From Symsagittifera roscoffensis (Eukaryota > Xenacoelomorpha > Acoela > Convolutidae), in NCBI RefSeq assembly GCF_963678635.1, contig NC_087063.1:22266701-22330700 (forward strand): DNA of 64,000 bases, written 5' to 3'. The position numbers and the translations under genes are program-made. Shown one piece after another: positions 1 through 10,510 of this stretch (position 1 is the stretch's first letter; each line of letters begins with the position of its first letter). The notes below the pieces were generated by a model that had not been told where the DNA came from, searched no databases, and saw only the letters and a list, made by a program, of their open reading frames with translations.

Positions 1-19
1 AAATTTAGATTTTTTAAAT

Positions 20-420
20 TTTGAAATTCCCAACACTTTAGTTGGGGCTTTCAGAGTACTTGAGGGGGCTGCGAATCTCCTCATATGACTGCTCAAGTCT
101 CTGTAGTTCTCGAGATTGGACGTTTTTATGCTTTTTCATTTTTTTCTCAAAACTTGAAATTTCTTTCTATGTAGTTGTTACTGTGAGAGTACTCCCAGGA
201 GTTGCAAACTCCGCGTCAAAATGCTGCTCACATGATTTTAGTCTACAATATTGGATTTTTTTTTATGTAATTTTAAAATGTTCAAAGAACTTAGATATAA
301 AAAAAACTTCAAAAAATTTGTTTTTTTTTCAAAATTTGAATTAATAAACTTAACAAAAATTGAAATTACGAACTCTGTTATTCGGTGATGTCAGAGTACA
401 CTCAGAGATTGCAGACCGTT
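20..420. repeat. Diverged triplicated repeat at left edge
   Basis: Three related stretches begin near 20, 153 and 358. Each starts with a TTGAAATT-like word, then has a CAGAGTACT or GAGAGTACT word about 30 bases later, then a GGAGTTGCAAACTCC-like word (GGGCTGCGAATCTCC and AGATTGCAGACCG in the other two). Spacing is uneven (about 133 and 205 bases), so this is an old, decayed direct repeat. A 100-codon open frame across it is T-rich and repeat-derived, and I do not call it a gene. Confidence 0.5.
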
Positions 421-1336
421 TTTTCAATTTATGCGGCTTTTTATGAGTCGAAGCACCGGAGGTGCGTTACCCGCTAGTAATTATGATTATTATTATGATT
501 TTTGCTACCGGATATCTAAGGACAAAGCATGCACGAAAGTAGTCTGAAGAAGGCGCCGTGCAATTAGAAGAAATGATGTTTTCTTAAATTTTCGTTTTTT
601 TTTTTCAGAATAATTGTAACAAGCGAACTAAATCTTATTTTTCACAGCATATTGAAAGCAGAGAAACTTCAACTGCTCTAAAAGTAGTTGCCTACGATCT
701 TTGTAACAGCTGAGAAAATTTGGAACGAATTTCAGTAAAGGTTAATTGTAATTCTCAAGACCCCTTATTAGGCATACGGAATGATTAAAGCACTACTTAT
801 ATGCCCAGAATTTGCTGCCAAATATGCCTGTTCATGGATTGCAAGCAGCATGCATTTTTGTCCTCCTAAAAAATTAATGCATTTTTACAGGTTCACAGTT
901 TTACGCATTCTGTGGTGCCTGAATTCTTGCGGTGTATTTGCTTTAATCATAAAAAACCCGAGGGCGTGTTTAAAATCAAGTTAAATTTGTCCGCCATGGA
1001 AAATCTCCCCTCGGCTCTGTTTACGTTTGATTAAATCGATTCCAAAATAACTCCAACCAGCAAGACCAAATTGATTGGAAATGAAAACAGTTTGAATACT
1101 TAATAAATGAGCATATAGACAAAATATTTTCCCCTCAAAAAGTCCAAAAGCTCTTAAATTATACCAGAAAGATAACGCCCTTCTGAAAAAATGAATATAT
1201 TAATTTAGAGAATTGAGCAAATAGGAACACGATAATTTATCATCTAAATCAGTTTTGTGAAACGTCTAAGAAAGATTGGCTTACCTTTCTTGACTCCGTA
1301 CGTTATCAAAGTTGGCTGAGTTGCACAAAGTCAAAA
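421..1336. other. Intergenic or intronic, no gene seen
   Basis: AT-rich sequence with short poly-T runs and a small imperfect palindrome near 445-462 (GCACCGGAGGTGC). Open frames here are short, hydrophobic and Phe-rich, as expected by chance in T-rich DNA. I see no recognisable gene, RNA or mobile element. Confidence 0.5.
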
Positions 1337-2255
1337 CCCGGGTTGACCAAAAATGCTTGTCCTATATATAAAAAAATGCTTGTCATACAATTTCGTACAA
1401 TTCAATAGATACAGAAAATGTTAAGAAAACTCTAAGATAAGCATTTTTTCATATATGCAAATTGTACGACACGCATTTTTTAATAAACCAAAAAGTTAAC
1501 TTTTTTAAAAACATTATTTCCAAAACTTTTGGGATGTGTTCGCAATCGAACACAAGTGACTAAACCCATGGTTAACTCAAAACTAGAGTCACCAAAGGGT
1601 TGATCGTTTGCCATTTACAATGCATTGGAAACGACCCGAATTGTGTAAGAGTTCTTTTCACAAATGATATACTGAAAGCACCAAACTTTCAAAATTTTCA
1701 AACCAAACTTTCAAACCAAAATTTTCAAAGATGATTTTTTTTAAAATCAGAATTTTCAAATACAGACATTAATCAAGGCATGTATAAAGAGTTTTTAGTC
1801 TGTTTGAAAAAAGCTATTCAGAACGAAAAAAAAAACAATTTTTGTGTATCCAGGACTACGTTATGTAGACAAGATTTTTTTTGGAAAACGTTTGTTTGAG
1901 TACAAAATTCGACTTTCGGTTGAAAAAAAAATTGAGGCAATTTCAAATTTTTGTTGTCGCCATAAAAAAAGACTAGTCATACAATTTTCATATATGGAAA
2001 TTGTATGAAACTGTTTTTTTAAAGGTTCACTGTTTTCTACAGGTTCACTGTTTTTAAAGGTTCACTGTTTTTGTAAAGCTTAACTGTTTCCTGTTACCGG
2101 ATTGTTTTATTTGGTTCAAATAACCGCAGAAACTATTTCGAATCTTTTAGAGATTTTTTGAAATTGTATGAAAATTGTATGATTAGCATTTTTCCATACA
2201 TTTGATGTATGAAATTGGATGATACGCATTTTCGGTTTATGGAGGTCAACCCGGG
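1337..2255. mobile_element. TIR element, MITE-like, about 0.92 kb
   Basis: The left end starts CCCGGGTTGACC (1337-1348). The right end finishes GGTCAACCCGGG (2244-2255), which is its exact reverse complement. Similarity continues inward: the left arm has AAAATGC followed by GTCATACAATTTCGTACAATT-like sequence to about 1405, and the complemented right arm has AAAATGC followed by ATCATACAATTTTCATACAATT-like sequence from about 2160. Related words (CATATATGC or CATATATGG next to AAATTGTA) recur at 1449-1475 and 1977-2010 as subterminal repeats. There is no transposase ORF inside, so it would be non-autonomous. A clear target-site duplication is not visible. The superfamily cannot be assigned. 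Confidence 0.65.
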
Positions 2256-2294
2256 AGTTTAACGAAAAGTGGGCAATAAATTTCAAAATAATAG

Positions 2295-2530
2295 AACTCG
2301 CCCGGGTCGAGGTGCTTACTTTGTTTCTACTATCTCGATCAAAAACGTGTATGTTTCGACCGTGCTCGACCTAGTTTTGTATGTTCAATCGTGCTCGACC
2401 AAACGAGTTGTGTTCGACCCAAGCAAGATATATTAGCCTACGCTCGACCGAAAAAAAATTGCTCGACCAAGCTCTACCAAAGCTAGACATGTTTCGACCA
2501 TGCACAACCAAATTCGAGTGTGTTTTGACT
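2295..2530. repeat. Cluster of TCGACC words
   Basis: The words GCTCGACC and TTCGACC occur about eight times in 235 bases (for example GTTTCGACCGTGCTCGACC near 2354), separated by irregular AT-rich spacers. A second cluster lies at 3540-3715. The spacing is not periodic enough for a simple satellite. It may be a decayed minisatellite or the end of a mobile element. Confidence 0.5.
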
Positions 2531-2575
2531 TTCAAACAACATGAGTTATCCTAAATTAAATGTTATATCCCCTGT

Positions 2576-2853
2576 GATAGCAAGGGTATTCCAATCGGGT
2601 ACTAGACTTTTTGTGAAAATAACTTTGTTCACGGGACTTCTATCATCTGAACTCATTTCCTTGAGGCTCTTAGTTTCCATGTTACCGCTGCAGATATGAT
2701 TTGTGCTCGTTGCGAATTTTAAAACTGTCATGTTCCTATTGTGTTCATGTCGTTTGTGATTTTACCAATTCGATTTGTTAAAATTTCATTATTTTTTCCT
2801 TTTCCTCGTTTTTTGGTTTGATAGGCTTCGCCTATATTATATCGGCTTAGTAG
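2576..2853 (+). repeat. Decayed tRNA-derived SINE (copy 1)
   Basis: It opens with GATAGCAAGGGTATTCCAAT, which recurs with one mismatch at 5361, and stays similar to the 5.36-kb copy through ACTAGACTTTTT and AACTTTGT. At 2668-2725 it has a decayed Pol III-like head: CTTAGTTTCCATGTTA in place of an A box, and GTTGCGAATTTT in place of the B box GGTTCGAATCT. The tail ends in ATCGGCTTAGTAGCC, like the TTGTCGGCTTAGTT end of the other copies. It is identified only by comparison with the better copies at 5.4-6.3 kb. Confidence 0.45.
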
Positions 2854-2889
2854 CCTCATGTGTGCGTGTCTCTAAGGCGAGGGGTACTA

Positions 2890-2950
2890 AAACTTTTTCT
2901 AGTTCTAGAAATTTTTTTCTAGAACTTTTTTTCTAGAACTTTTTTTTTAC
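2890..2950. repeat. Short tandem repeat of TCTAGAACTTTTTT
   Basis: Four adjacent units of roughly 14-16 bases, each TCTAGAA followed by a T run. This is a local microsatellite or minisatellite with no evident function. Confidence 0.6.
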
Positions 2951-3030
2951 TTCTATTTTGGCTTTTTTTCTTTTTTCGGTTTAGTAGGTTTCGGTCTATT
3001 TTATATCGTTTCTCTTGATGGGCGAATAAA

Positions 3031-3069
3031 GTTTGTTTGTTTGTGTGTGCGTGTGTGTGTGTGTGTGTT
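3031..3069. repeat. (GT)n microsatellite
   Basis: GTTTGTTTGTTT grades into an almost pure GT dinucleotide run with one GC interruption. It is a simple sequence repeat. The short Cys/Val-rich frame crossing it is an artefact of the repeat. Confidence 0.9.
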
Positions 3070-3539
3070 GAGGGTGAAGAGGACTTAATAGATTTTTATA
3101 AGTCTTCGATTTTTTCCAGCTGTAAAGGTTTCTGTCAAGCTGTTTTGGCTTTGTTACCGCTTCGTAAATTTTATTTCGATTCGTTTAGTACATTCTATTG
3201 TCTTGGTTTGTTTTTCATTTGAAAACTAGCCCTATTCATTTTGGTAGATCTAGTTTTTTCTTTTTTCTTACGATTTAGCGGTTTTTTTGTATCGCAGCTT
3301 CGCCTCTGTGTAATTTATGCTTTTCGGGTATCATCGTATGATGATTTTTATCTGAATGAAATTATTAGAGCTATTTGCAATTTGAATTCTTTGAATAGAT
3401 GAAATATTTTGTGCTATTTTTCCGTCTTTTGCAATACTGGTTTCCAATTAGAGTCGAAACTGTTGAAAGGTATGTTGATATTTGAAAGCAATTTTTCATT
3501 TGCCTCCAAACTAAAGCAGAACAATCAGTATTTTTTGCC

Positions 3540-3715
3540 TGTACTCGAGGTATGATCCGACTGTGCTCGTGGTATGTTTCGACCGTGCTCGATGTACGTG
3601 TCGAATTTGTGATATACCTAAACTCGTGTCTCGACTAATCTTTTTCGGTAGAGCACTGACATGCTCTCGACTTTGAAAGTCGAAACATAAAGTTAGTGCC
3701 TCGACCCTGGCAGAC
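3540..3715. repeat. Second cluster of TCGA-centred words
   Basis: GTACTCGAGGTATG, GTGCTCGTGGTATGTTTCGACCGTGCTCGATGTACG-like words and several CTCGAC words occur here, related to the cluster at 2295-2530 (both contain GTTTCGACCGTGCTCGA). An 83-codon minus-strand frame over it is rich in His and Arg because of the repeat, and I do not treat it as a gene. Confidence 0.45.
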
Positions 3716-5360
3716 TTACGTACATTTTTCTGTGCTTGCTGGACATAGGTAGTGCAGCGCAATTTGTTTTTGTCTGCAAATCGCGCATTTAACTGTAAAG
3801 CTTAGGCATGTTTTTAAACAAAATGAGCTACAGTGCTAGTTCGAGGAAACCTGGTAGAGCTGCAATAAACGCGTTTTTTAATTTGGGTTTACTTGAGACG
3901 AAAAAAAATTGACTGAATTGCTTAATTTTTTTCCAGAATAGTTATTAACAAATATTTTATATTCTTAATATCGTTTCGCGATATTTAGATTTATTTCATC
4001 AAAAAATTACGGCAAAACTTGCGATAATATCTAGCTTCGAATCTGGCTTTTTTCAAAAACAAATTGCCGGCTTTTTGTTTTTATGCATTTCTTTTGTTGG
4101 CCTAGTTACTACACCAAGCGGGTTTGTCTTGAGCTGTAAACAATTGACATTGTAATGGATAGTGTTTTTGATTTGTTCCTGTAACTTTCTTTCCTAGTAA
4201 TTCTCATTTTTGCACAATTTTATTATGCTTGATTTTTTATTCGGCCTCGTTTGAATTGGAAAGCTTTCAAAAAAATGTATTTCCAGAGGTTGTGCGTAAA
4301 AATTTAGAACATTTAAAAATTTTTCTTGGCACCTATTTTACAAGTATTGTTTTTGGCTCAACGGGAATCTACCTAGCTTTTTTCAAATTAGTTGTCGCTC
4401 GACTAAGGTTTTTAAATAACAATTTAACGCCTATCAACTCGAACATAAATCTAGACAAAAGTTTAAAAATTATGAGTTTGTGGTTTTTTTGTTACTTTTT
4501 CACTTTTTTGGTAAAACCTTTTCTTTTTGTTTTCTGTCTCTTAGCTAGAAATGATTTTGTGATATCGCAAATGACGCGAAGCTCTGCTTTGCCTCTTTGT
4601 GTTTTTTTTCGAGCGTAGGTAGGGTTTTTCAAAATCAAATAGTTTGAATCCTGGTAAGCAATCTATGCACCATCTGCTCTCATCACTTTTCGTATCCCGA
4701 AAAAACTCATCCCGAAAAAAAATTCATCTGCTTTTATTTACAAACATATTCAAGTTTTGCAGTATTTTTGTGGTCGGTTGTATCCAATTTGCTGGGTTTT
4801 TTAAGTTCTGTTTTGCCATAAATTTGCAGTATGTAGCTTCATTGTAGCTTTTGGCTCTTTATTTCAAAACATTCACATAACAGCTTTATAGTATGCCGAG
4901 CGATATAAATTTGCAGCATTTCAACTTCAGTCAAAATTTCTTAAAGTGAAACGATTTTTCAATATATGTTTCTGGTTCTACGAGACATCTCGTTTAGCTC
5001 TAAAAACACGGCTCACGAACTAGCTGGTATTCATAATATTTTAATGCTCTGAACAACACTTCAAAAAGTAGAAAGCTGTAAAAGTTCGGAAAAACAGGAT
5101 ATGATTATTTTTCATTGTGTTCTTTTCCTTTGGCTTATGAATTGAACAATCATCAGCCAAACATAATTGCTCGTGTATCAGTGCAAAGCCCTGAATGTTC
5201 CCACTGCACTTAGGGGCAATTGAAAAGTTCTTAGGTTGAATAATTGACAAAATAATTGAGAAAAAAATTTTTTTCACTGTTTCTTCACTTTATCACCTCA
5301 CTTGTTATTCAAAATACTAAGGGTGTTTTTAGCGTCTCGTTTTGTTATAATTACTTTTGC
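3716..5360. other. T-rich repeat-bearing sequence, no gene seen
   Basis: Strongly T-rich plus strand. The longest frame (4229-4618, 129 codons) starts at TTG, is Phe/Leu-rich, and overlaps a short dispersed repeat at 4562-4607 (CGCAAATGACGCGAAGCTCTG). That repeat recurs as CGCAAATGTTGCAAAGCTCTG near 12180 and as a weaker match near 22526. Near 5168-5215 is another dispersed word, CTCGTGTATCAGTGCAAAGC followed by CCTGAATGTTCC, which recurs near 29100. I call this decayed mobile-element DNA, with no supported gene. Confidence 0.5.
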
Positions 5361-5642
5361 GATAGCAAGGGTATTGCAATTGGTTACTAGACTTTTTTCC
5401 CGTAAACAACTTTGTACACAGCACTCATTGAACTGATTGTACCTTAGTTCAAAAAAAATCAAATCATTTAGTGTCTCTTGCACGCTTAGCTTTGTGGTAA
5501 CTAATACGCCTCGGACGGCAGAGGTCCTGGGTTCGAATCTGACCGGGACCATTTTTTTTCAAACGGTAATTGTTCCAATTCAAAAGAAATTCGGCCTATC
5601 TTTTGTCGCCTCATGATTTGTCGGCTTAGTTGTCACATCTAA
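5361..5642 (+). repeat. tRNA-derived SINE (copy 2)
   Basis: A Pol III-type head lies at about 5485-5558. It has a TAGCTTTGTGG A box (consensus TRGCNNAGTGG) and a GGGTTCGAATCTG B box about 40 bases downstream, the usual tRNA spacing. The 3' half ends GACCGGGACC, but no complementary GGTCCCG acceptor strand lies upstream and the T stem does not pair, so it is not a tRNA gene. A T-rich, roughly 80-base tail ends in TTTGTCGGCTTAGTTG, as in the next two units. The 5' part (GATAGCAAGGGTATTG...) matches copy 1 at 2576. Confidence 0.6.
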
Positions 5643-6004
5643 GAATTGCTTACTTTAGCTGTAAAACAGTTTTAAATGCAGTATTTTAGCATTTTAAGTA
5701 TCCGTAAAAATCGAAATATGCTTTTCACATTGGTTGTAATTTAGTTTCTCTTTTCAAAATAAATTTTTTTTCGTCCCTTTTTTCGGCCGAATAATTTTGG
5801 GCCTAAATATTATCAACATAGTCGCCTCTTTTTGCGTCGTTACGTCTGAAAAAAGGTTTTCCTTGCGCTTGTGTGTGCTTTGAACGGAAAGGGTCTTTTC
5901 GGCATGAAAGGTTTCTGCTCAGTTTTCGGCACGAAAGGTTTTTTTCGAAATGAAAGGTTTCTGGCTTTCTGTTTTTTCCGGCTTTGTTACCGCTTGTTAA
6001 TTAT

Positions 6005-6166
6005 AGTTTCAAATCCAATCAGTCATGTGGTAGAGAAGTAGAGCAACTGCTTGAAATTGCAAACATTTGCGTTTCGATTCCGGCCTAGCCCTTTTTTGTG
6101 AACTAGAGTTTTTGTTCTTTTTCGGATTATCGTCTGTCTGTTTACTTTTGTCGGCTTAGTTCCCGT
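6005..6166 (+). repeat. tRNA-derived SINE (copy 3)
   Basis: The head has CAGTCATGTGGTAGAG as the A-box region and GTTTCGATTCCGG as the B box. The tail runs TTTGTGAACTAG, T-rich sequence, ATTATCGTCTGTCTG, then TTTTGTCGGCTTAGTT. That last word is the junction with the next unit, so two SINEs of about 160 bp sit head-to-tail. tRNA identity is not assignable from so decayed a head. Confidence 0.6.
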
Positions 6167-6320
6167 AGATCGATGGTTCAGCTATATTCCAAGTTTCTGT
6201 GACCCATATGCTTGAGACGACATAGCCCGGGAATTCGATTCCAGTTGAGACTTGTTTTTCTTGCAACTAGCAATTTTTTGCTAATTTAGATTATTGTCTG
6301 TCTGCTTATTTTTGTCTGCT
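6167..6320 (+). repeat. tRNA-derived SINE (copy 4)
   Basis: This follows copy 3 directly. The head carries GATGGTTCAGC and a B box GGAATTCGATTCCAG. The tail shares with copy 3 GCAACTAG, T-rich sequence, ATTATTGTCTGTCTGC, and the end TTTTGTCTGCTTAGTT. The shared tail with a different head sequence suggests two insertions at the same target or an old tandem duplication. Another copy of the end word (ATTGTCGGCTTAGTT) occurs near 6632. Confidence 0.6.
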
Positions 6321-8857
6321 TAGTTCGGCAGAAAGGATTTTTTGAAAAGTTGGCTTCTGTATAGCATTCGTAAAGCTCTTTGTAGAGTTTTTAATAGAGC
6401 AGACAATTTTGTTCTGGATAATTTGGGTTTTTGTTGCAATTTTTATTGACAAAAACGATTTTTTTGAGTTTTTTTGTTTGATTTTCTTAACATTCATATT
6501 TGTATCGACTTTTATTTTCCCGTCAAAAGGTTTTTTGGCTCAAACAATTTCGGCCTATGTTATTTTGGCATATTTAAAAACGAAAAAAAAATTAAAACAA
6601 TCGTTGTCGATTCAACAGGCGTTCACTCTAAAATTGTCGGCTTAGTTACAATTAGTAATTTGTCTGAATGCTAAATAAACGCTGGCAATTGCGTTTCTAG
6701 ATATTTTCAATTAATCTGAGTTTATCAACTTTTATATTTTTTTTTGGTAAAAGCTATTTGGTTTCAGATATTTTTGGAGTTTAATGGCTCTGGTCTTTTT
6801 TGATATGGCGGTCAGTTTGCGATGCTACGTTTGCTATGTTTCGCAATATATCTAAAACTCCACTTTGCCTGTGTAAAGCCTGACTTCTGAGCATTATCAT
6901 GGACTTCAAGTGATTTAACAGTCTGTTGCTGTGCATGTAACAAAGAATGCTTCGATTACATTTCTTTTTTGCAAAAAATATATATTGAAGTTTGCTGAGG
7001 ATTCTTTTTTCACGAGACTTTTTTTAAAAAAAAATCAAATTCTTTTTGATAATACAATAATTTGAGGTATATAATATGAGTACCGAAATTTCTCTACTTT
7101 TTTCGAGTCAGAATCATGCCTTAAAAGTGTTCCATCTAATTTATCGACCCCTGACGACGTGTCATTGTAGAACCTAATGTTAATCGAAAAAATAACAATT
7201 CAAAAGTCATCTTTGCAAAATATTTTCGAAAATTTGTTTTTGAAGCTATTTCTTTAAATTTATTCTTAGTTTAATTCAATTTTTTTGTGTTGCTTCACTC
7301 AACCCTGATGAATAATAAAATAAATTGAATTCCAGCAAAATTATAAGCCTCATAAAAAACTTAGCATCGAATTATTTACAAACAACCAGGTTCAAACGAA
7401 GCTAGCGTCTCTACCTAGGATAAACCACAGACATTCGCTCTCACGACGCTGACCCTAATGTCTGGGTTCAACAAACACTTTTTTTTCTTTCCGAAGAAAA
7501 ACCAAATCAGATTGCCAATAAAAAATTGAACTAGTTTGATATTTTCAAATGTTAAACTCAATTTTTTTTTGTACTGTTGCAACTCTAAGTCCCTTAGTAC
7601 TATCTCTGGGAGCAGTATTCGATTTGTTACCATGACATTGATCATATTAGTTGGCAAAGCAAACACGAGATTATAGTTGTGCCAAAAAATACACTAGCAA
7701 AATTGTTTTAGTTCTGAAGTTCGCTAGTCGTAGTTCCGTGTAACCCAATAATTTAAATTTCTTCGAATTTGTTCACTTAATGGTTACTGCTTCTATTTCA
7801 ATTTTTAATACCTGTTTTTGTTTTAAAAAAGAACATGAGAAATATCATGGCACCAAAAAAAAGTACTTATGATTATTTTTATTTTTTCGATAACATGTTT
7901 CAAATAAGCTACCCAAGCAAAACATTTACGTTGAAGTTGTATGTTTTTGACAAGTTTCGTACAAGGAACCAGTTTAAGAATAACGTAAAACATTGAATTT
8001 ACTGCTTGTGAATCAAGTGACTTTTTAAAAGAAGTTACGTTAGTTTTCATTGAAAAATCATTCAGTTTCAAAATAGAGATTCGAAACGAAAGGGAATAGA
8101 AAAAAGTTACCATCTTTTTTAGTACAGTGATTTTTTTTCATTTTATTGGTAGTTCTAACGTATTTGTGCAAGGTGTTTGCGCTTAAACTCGTTGAACTCG
8201 TCAAAATACTTGAACTGAAATTAGAAAACATAATTTTAATTAAACTGAAAATATATGCAAAAAATGTATTCAATCATTTTACAACTAATTTTGATCATCT
8301 AATTGGGAATCATACTTTCCAAAAGAGTCGATACTGGAGTATCCATGTCTCTAAGTCATCGAAATAGTTCAGTTTATCTTAGTTAACGTAAAAATGATTC
8401 AAATGTATTTATATTTTAGTTACACAACTTCAAATTTTTCGAATTATGACAAAATTTTCAACTTTCGGCTTAAAAATTTCTCAAATAGCTCAGTTCATTT
8501 TAAAAAACTCATCTTTTCTGATTTTGATTCATCATTTCATCAGAATTTTTGTGTAGTAGTTAATCTTCAGTTGTTGTTAAAAGCCAATGGAATGTCTTTA
8601 CCGTGGTACATAGTTTTAAACGCCATTTTGTGACTGCTCGCTCATGAAGGAGAGGGTTTATTTTTAATCTGCTGGAGTGTCGGTGCCATCTGAAAAAATT
8701 GCAGTGACTTGAAGATATTGAATATCAGAAAATTTCAGCGCTTAACTAAAAGCGAATCACTTAATAGGCAAATTCATTATTTAGCGTTTTGGGTAACTAA
8801 TTTTAAATGCTAGAATTTTTCACCACAGTTTCAGATGATATCAAAAATACCGATGGG
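6321..8857. other. AT-rich sequence, no gene seen
   Basis: Several short overlapping frames occur on both strands (for example 7823-8113 minus, 8146-8367 plus). They overlap one another, are Phe/Lys/Asn-rich, and have no recognisable domain. The stretch just right of 8638 may be the 3' untranslated region of the minus-strand gene at 8858. No clear AATAAA polyadenylation signal was found there on the minus strand. Confidence 0.45.
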
Positions 8858-9628
8858 CTATAGGTCTGTTTCTCGGGCGACGCTCATCTGCGCTGCAAGT
8901 GTGAAAAAATAGTCGTCAAGTTGCGAGCTTTTCATCGCGTGGTAAGATCGGCTCTTCGGCATGGATCCAAATCCACCAGGTCGTCTATATGGACTACCGT
9001 TATAGGGTTCGTTCTCGTCTCGTTCAGCTGTAGATGTTACGTCACTTTCTATATTTGGTATAGTTGATTGAGTTTGCAATTTTCGTTCAGTTTGTGGCTT
9101 GAACACTGATAAGTTCAAATTCGGCTTTTTTGGCGATGAAGAGTTTCGATAACAACGAGATTTGTCGTAATATCTCAAATTCGTATTATGAGAGCTTGTT
9201 TTATTACTTATGAATAATCGTTCTCTCGTTTTATTTAGCAATAAATCTCGAATATTGTTCAATGTCAAATTTTTAAACCTCGGACTTTCTGGAGTTTCTT
9301 TATGCTCGAATGAACTTCTTTGAAACTCAGCTTCGTTTCTGTTATTGCTATTAAAACTTGGCGCCAATTTCCCACTTGAATGGTAATTTGTCATTTTTGC
9401 CGCCCTGTGACGGAAATTCCTGGAATCAAGAAACGGCTTCGGCATGAAATCTCCTTTAACTAATGTCGGATTTGATTTGTGAGCGGCGTCTAGCTTTCGG
9501 AAGTTAGGAGTAGATTGACTTTGAGAGATTCGGTTCCTCATTCGGTCGCGATCTGAGCTTGCCGAACGAGTTTTGACATCGTTGCAGTCGTAAAACCGAG
9601 ACTGTCGTGCGCAATTATCGTCTTCCAT
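8858..9628 (-). CDS. Hypothetical disordered protein, 256 aa
   Basis: This is the longest uninterrupted frame in the window and the only one with normal codon and residue balance. It starts at an ATG in a good eukaryotic context (A at -3, G at +4) and ends at TAG. The product is rich in Ser, Asn, Arg and Lys, with almost no hydrophobic stretches, no signal peptide and no membrane segment, so it should be soluble and largely disordered. Many basic-Ser motifs (RSASS, KSRS, KTRS-like) could be phosphorylation sites, which is inference. The last residues are ETDL, matching the class I PDZ-ligand pattern (T at -2, L at 0), next to a less disordered LDDYFFTLAAQMS segment. Upstream on the minus strand, a T-rich tract ends in AG at about 9719, a possible 3' splice site for a 5'-untranslated exon. 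I do not recognise a family. It could be a whole protein or the terminal coding exon of a larger one. Confidence 0.65.
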   Translation of the reverse strand: MEDDNCARQSRFYDCNDVKTRSASSDRDRMRNRISQSQSTPNFRKLDAAHKSNPTLVKGDFMPKPFLDSRNFRHRAAKMTNYHSSGKLAPSFNSNNRNEAEFQRSSFEHKETPESPRFKNLTLNNIRDLLLNKTRERLFISNKTSSHNTNLRYYDKSRCYRNSSSPKKPNLNLSVFKPQTERKLQTQSTIPNIESDVTSTAERDENEPYNGSPYRRPGGFGSMPKSRSYHAMKSSQLDDYFFTLAAQMSVARETDL

Positions 9629-9720
9629 TTTTCAACTGATTCGAGTTATGCGCAATTATCAATAGAACCCACAGGTGTTTAGCTGATCTGCCGATTCAGC
9701 TCTTTCGGCTGTAGCAATCT
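9629..9720 (-). other. Possible 5' UTR exon of the 8858-9628 gene
   Basis: Between the ATG and a minus-strand TTATTATTTTAG (about 9719-9730) lie 92 bases without an in-frame upstream ATG extension. The T-rich tract and AG resemble a splice acceptor (or a trans-splice acceptor if the organism uses one). A donor cannot be placed. This is inference from sequence pattern only. Confidence 0.3.
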
Positions 9721-10510
9721 AAAATAATAAAAGTTAATTGGGTTTTGAATAATTGATGGTGAAGATTTGATTGGAATATGTCCCAAATAAGGTTGTTTTT
9801 GTGTTTTTTGTAGGTGGTAATTATATATGCTGCTTTTCTCTAGGCTTCAGTCAGTTTAACTACGTAATAAATAAGTGGCGCAAATGCGAAAAACGCGACG
9901 TAAATTAAATGCCATGGGAATCTTATTTTTTATGAAAAAAGCGAAAAGCTCTTCTATAGACATGCTAAATCAATTCTCTCTCCTGTAATTTGTGAATTTA
10001 CTTTCCCTGTTCAAAATTTGAAGAAATCCGTGTAAAAAATTCAATCATTAGCTTTGGAAAATATAAAGCAAAGGCGGCAAATTGATTAAAAACGGCGCAA
10101 AAAAAGCTTTTTTTTTTTGAAAGAGTCAGACCGTTTGATGAAAAGAAACTAACGCTCAATTAGTTTTTAAAAGCGTTTTTGAGAGTGTCTAGAATAGAAA
10201 GCTTGATAAAATTTTACTTTCATTTTGACCAAAAAGAAATTTGAGTGAATATGAGTTTGAGATTTGAATTTAAGTTGGCTGATTTTTTTGGTGAAAAGTC
10301 TCGACTCAATGGTTTTTATGTTGACCATCCTCAGGGATAATAGCGATATATGGTCGAAATGCAACTTTTCACATAAATTTAGCACCGCGGAACGAGCTCG
10401 TAGTTGATCATGTATGCCATTATAGAAGAACCGTTTTAGATTAATTCCGGTATCAAAAATATTCTTAACAAGAAAAAATTTCAGTCTGGAAATACTGAAG
10501 CAATACGGTA
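9721..10510. other. No gene seen
   Basis: AT-rich, with no domain-bearing frame. A 121-codon minus-strand frame at 10167-10532 runs into the tandem repeat on its right and has no recognisable domain. Its right end (MPLFIPFLPYCF) is translated from the repeat itself. Confidence 0.45.

Noticed and set aside
4229-4618. 129-codon membrane-protein-like frame
   Set aside because: It starts at TTG, is Phe/Leu-rich from T-rich DNA, and overlaps a short dispersed repeat. No domain.
5485-5560. tRNA gene with A and B boxes
   Set aside because: The T stem does not pair and no 5' acceptor strand matches the 3' end. The tail and neighbouring copies show a SINE.
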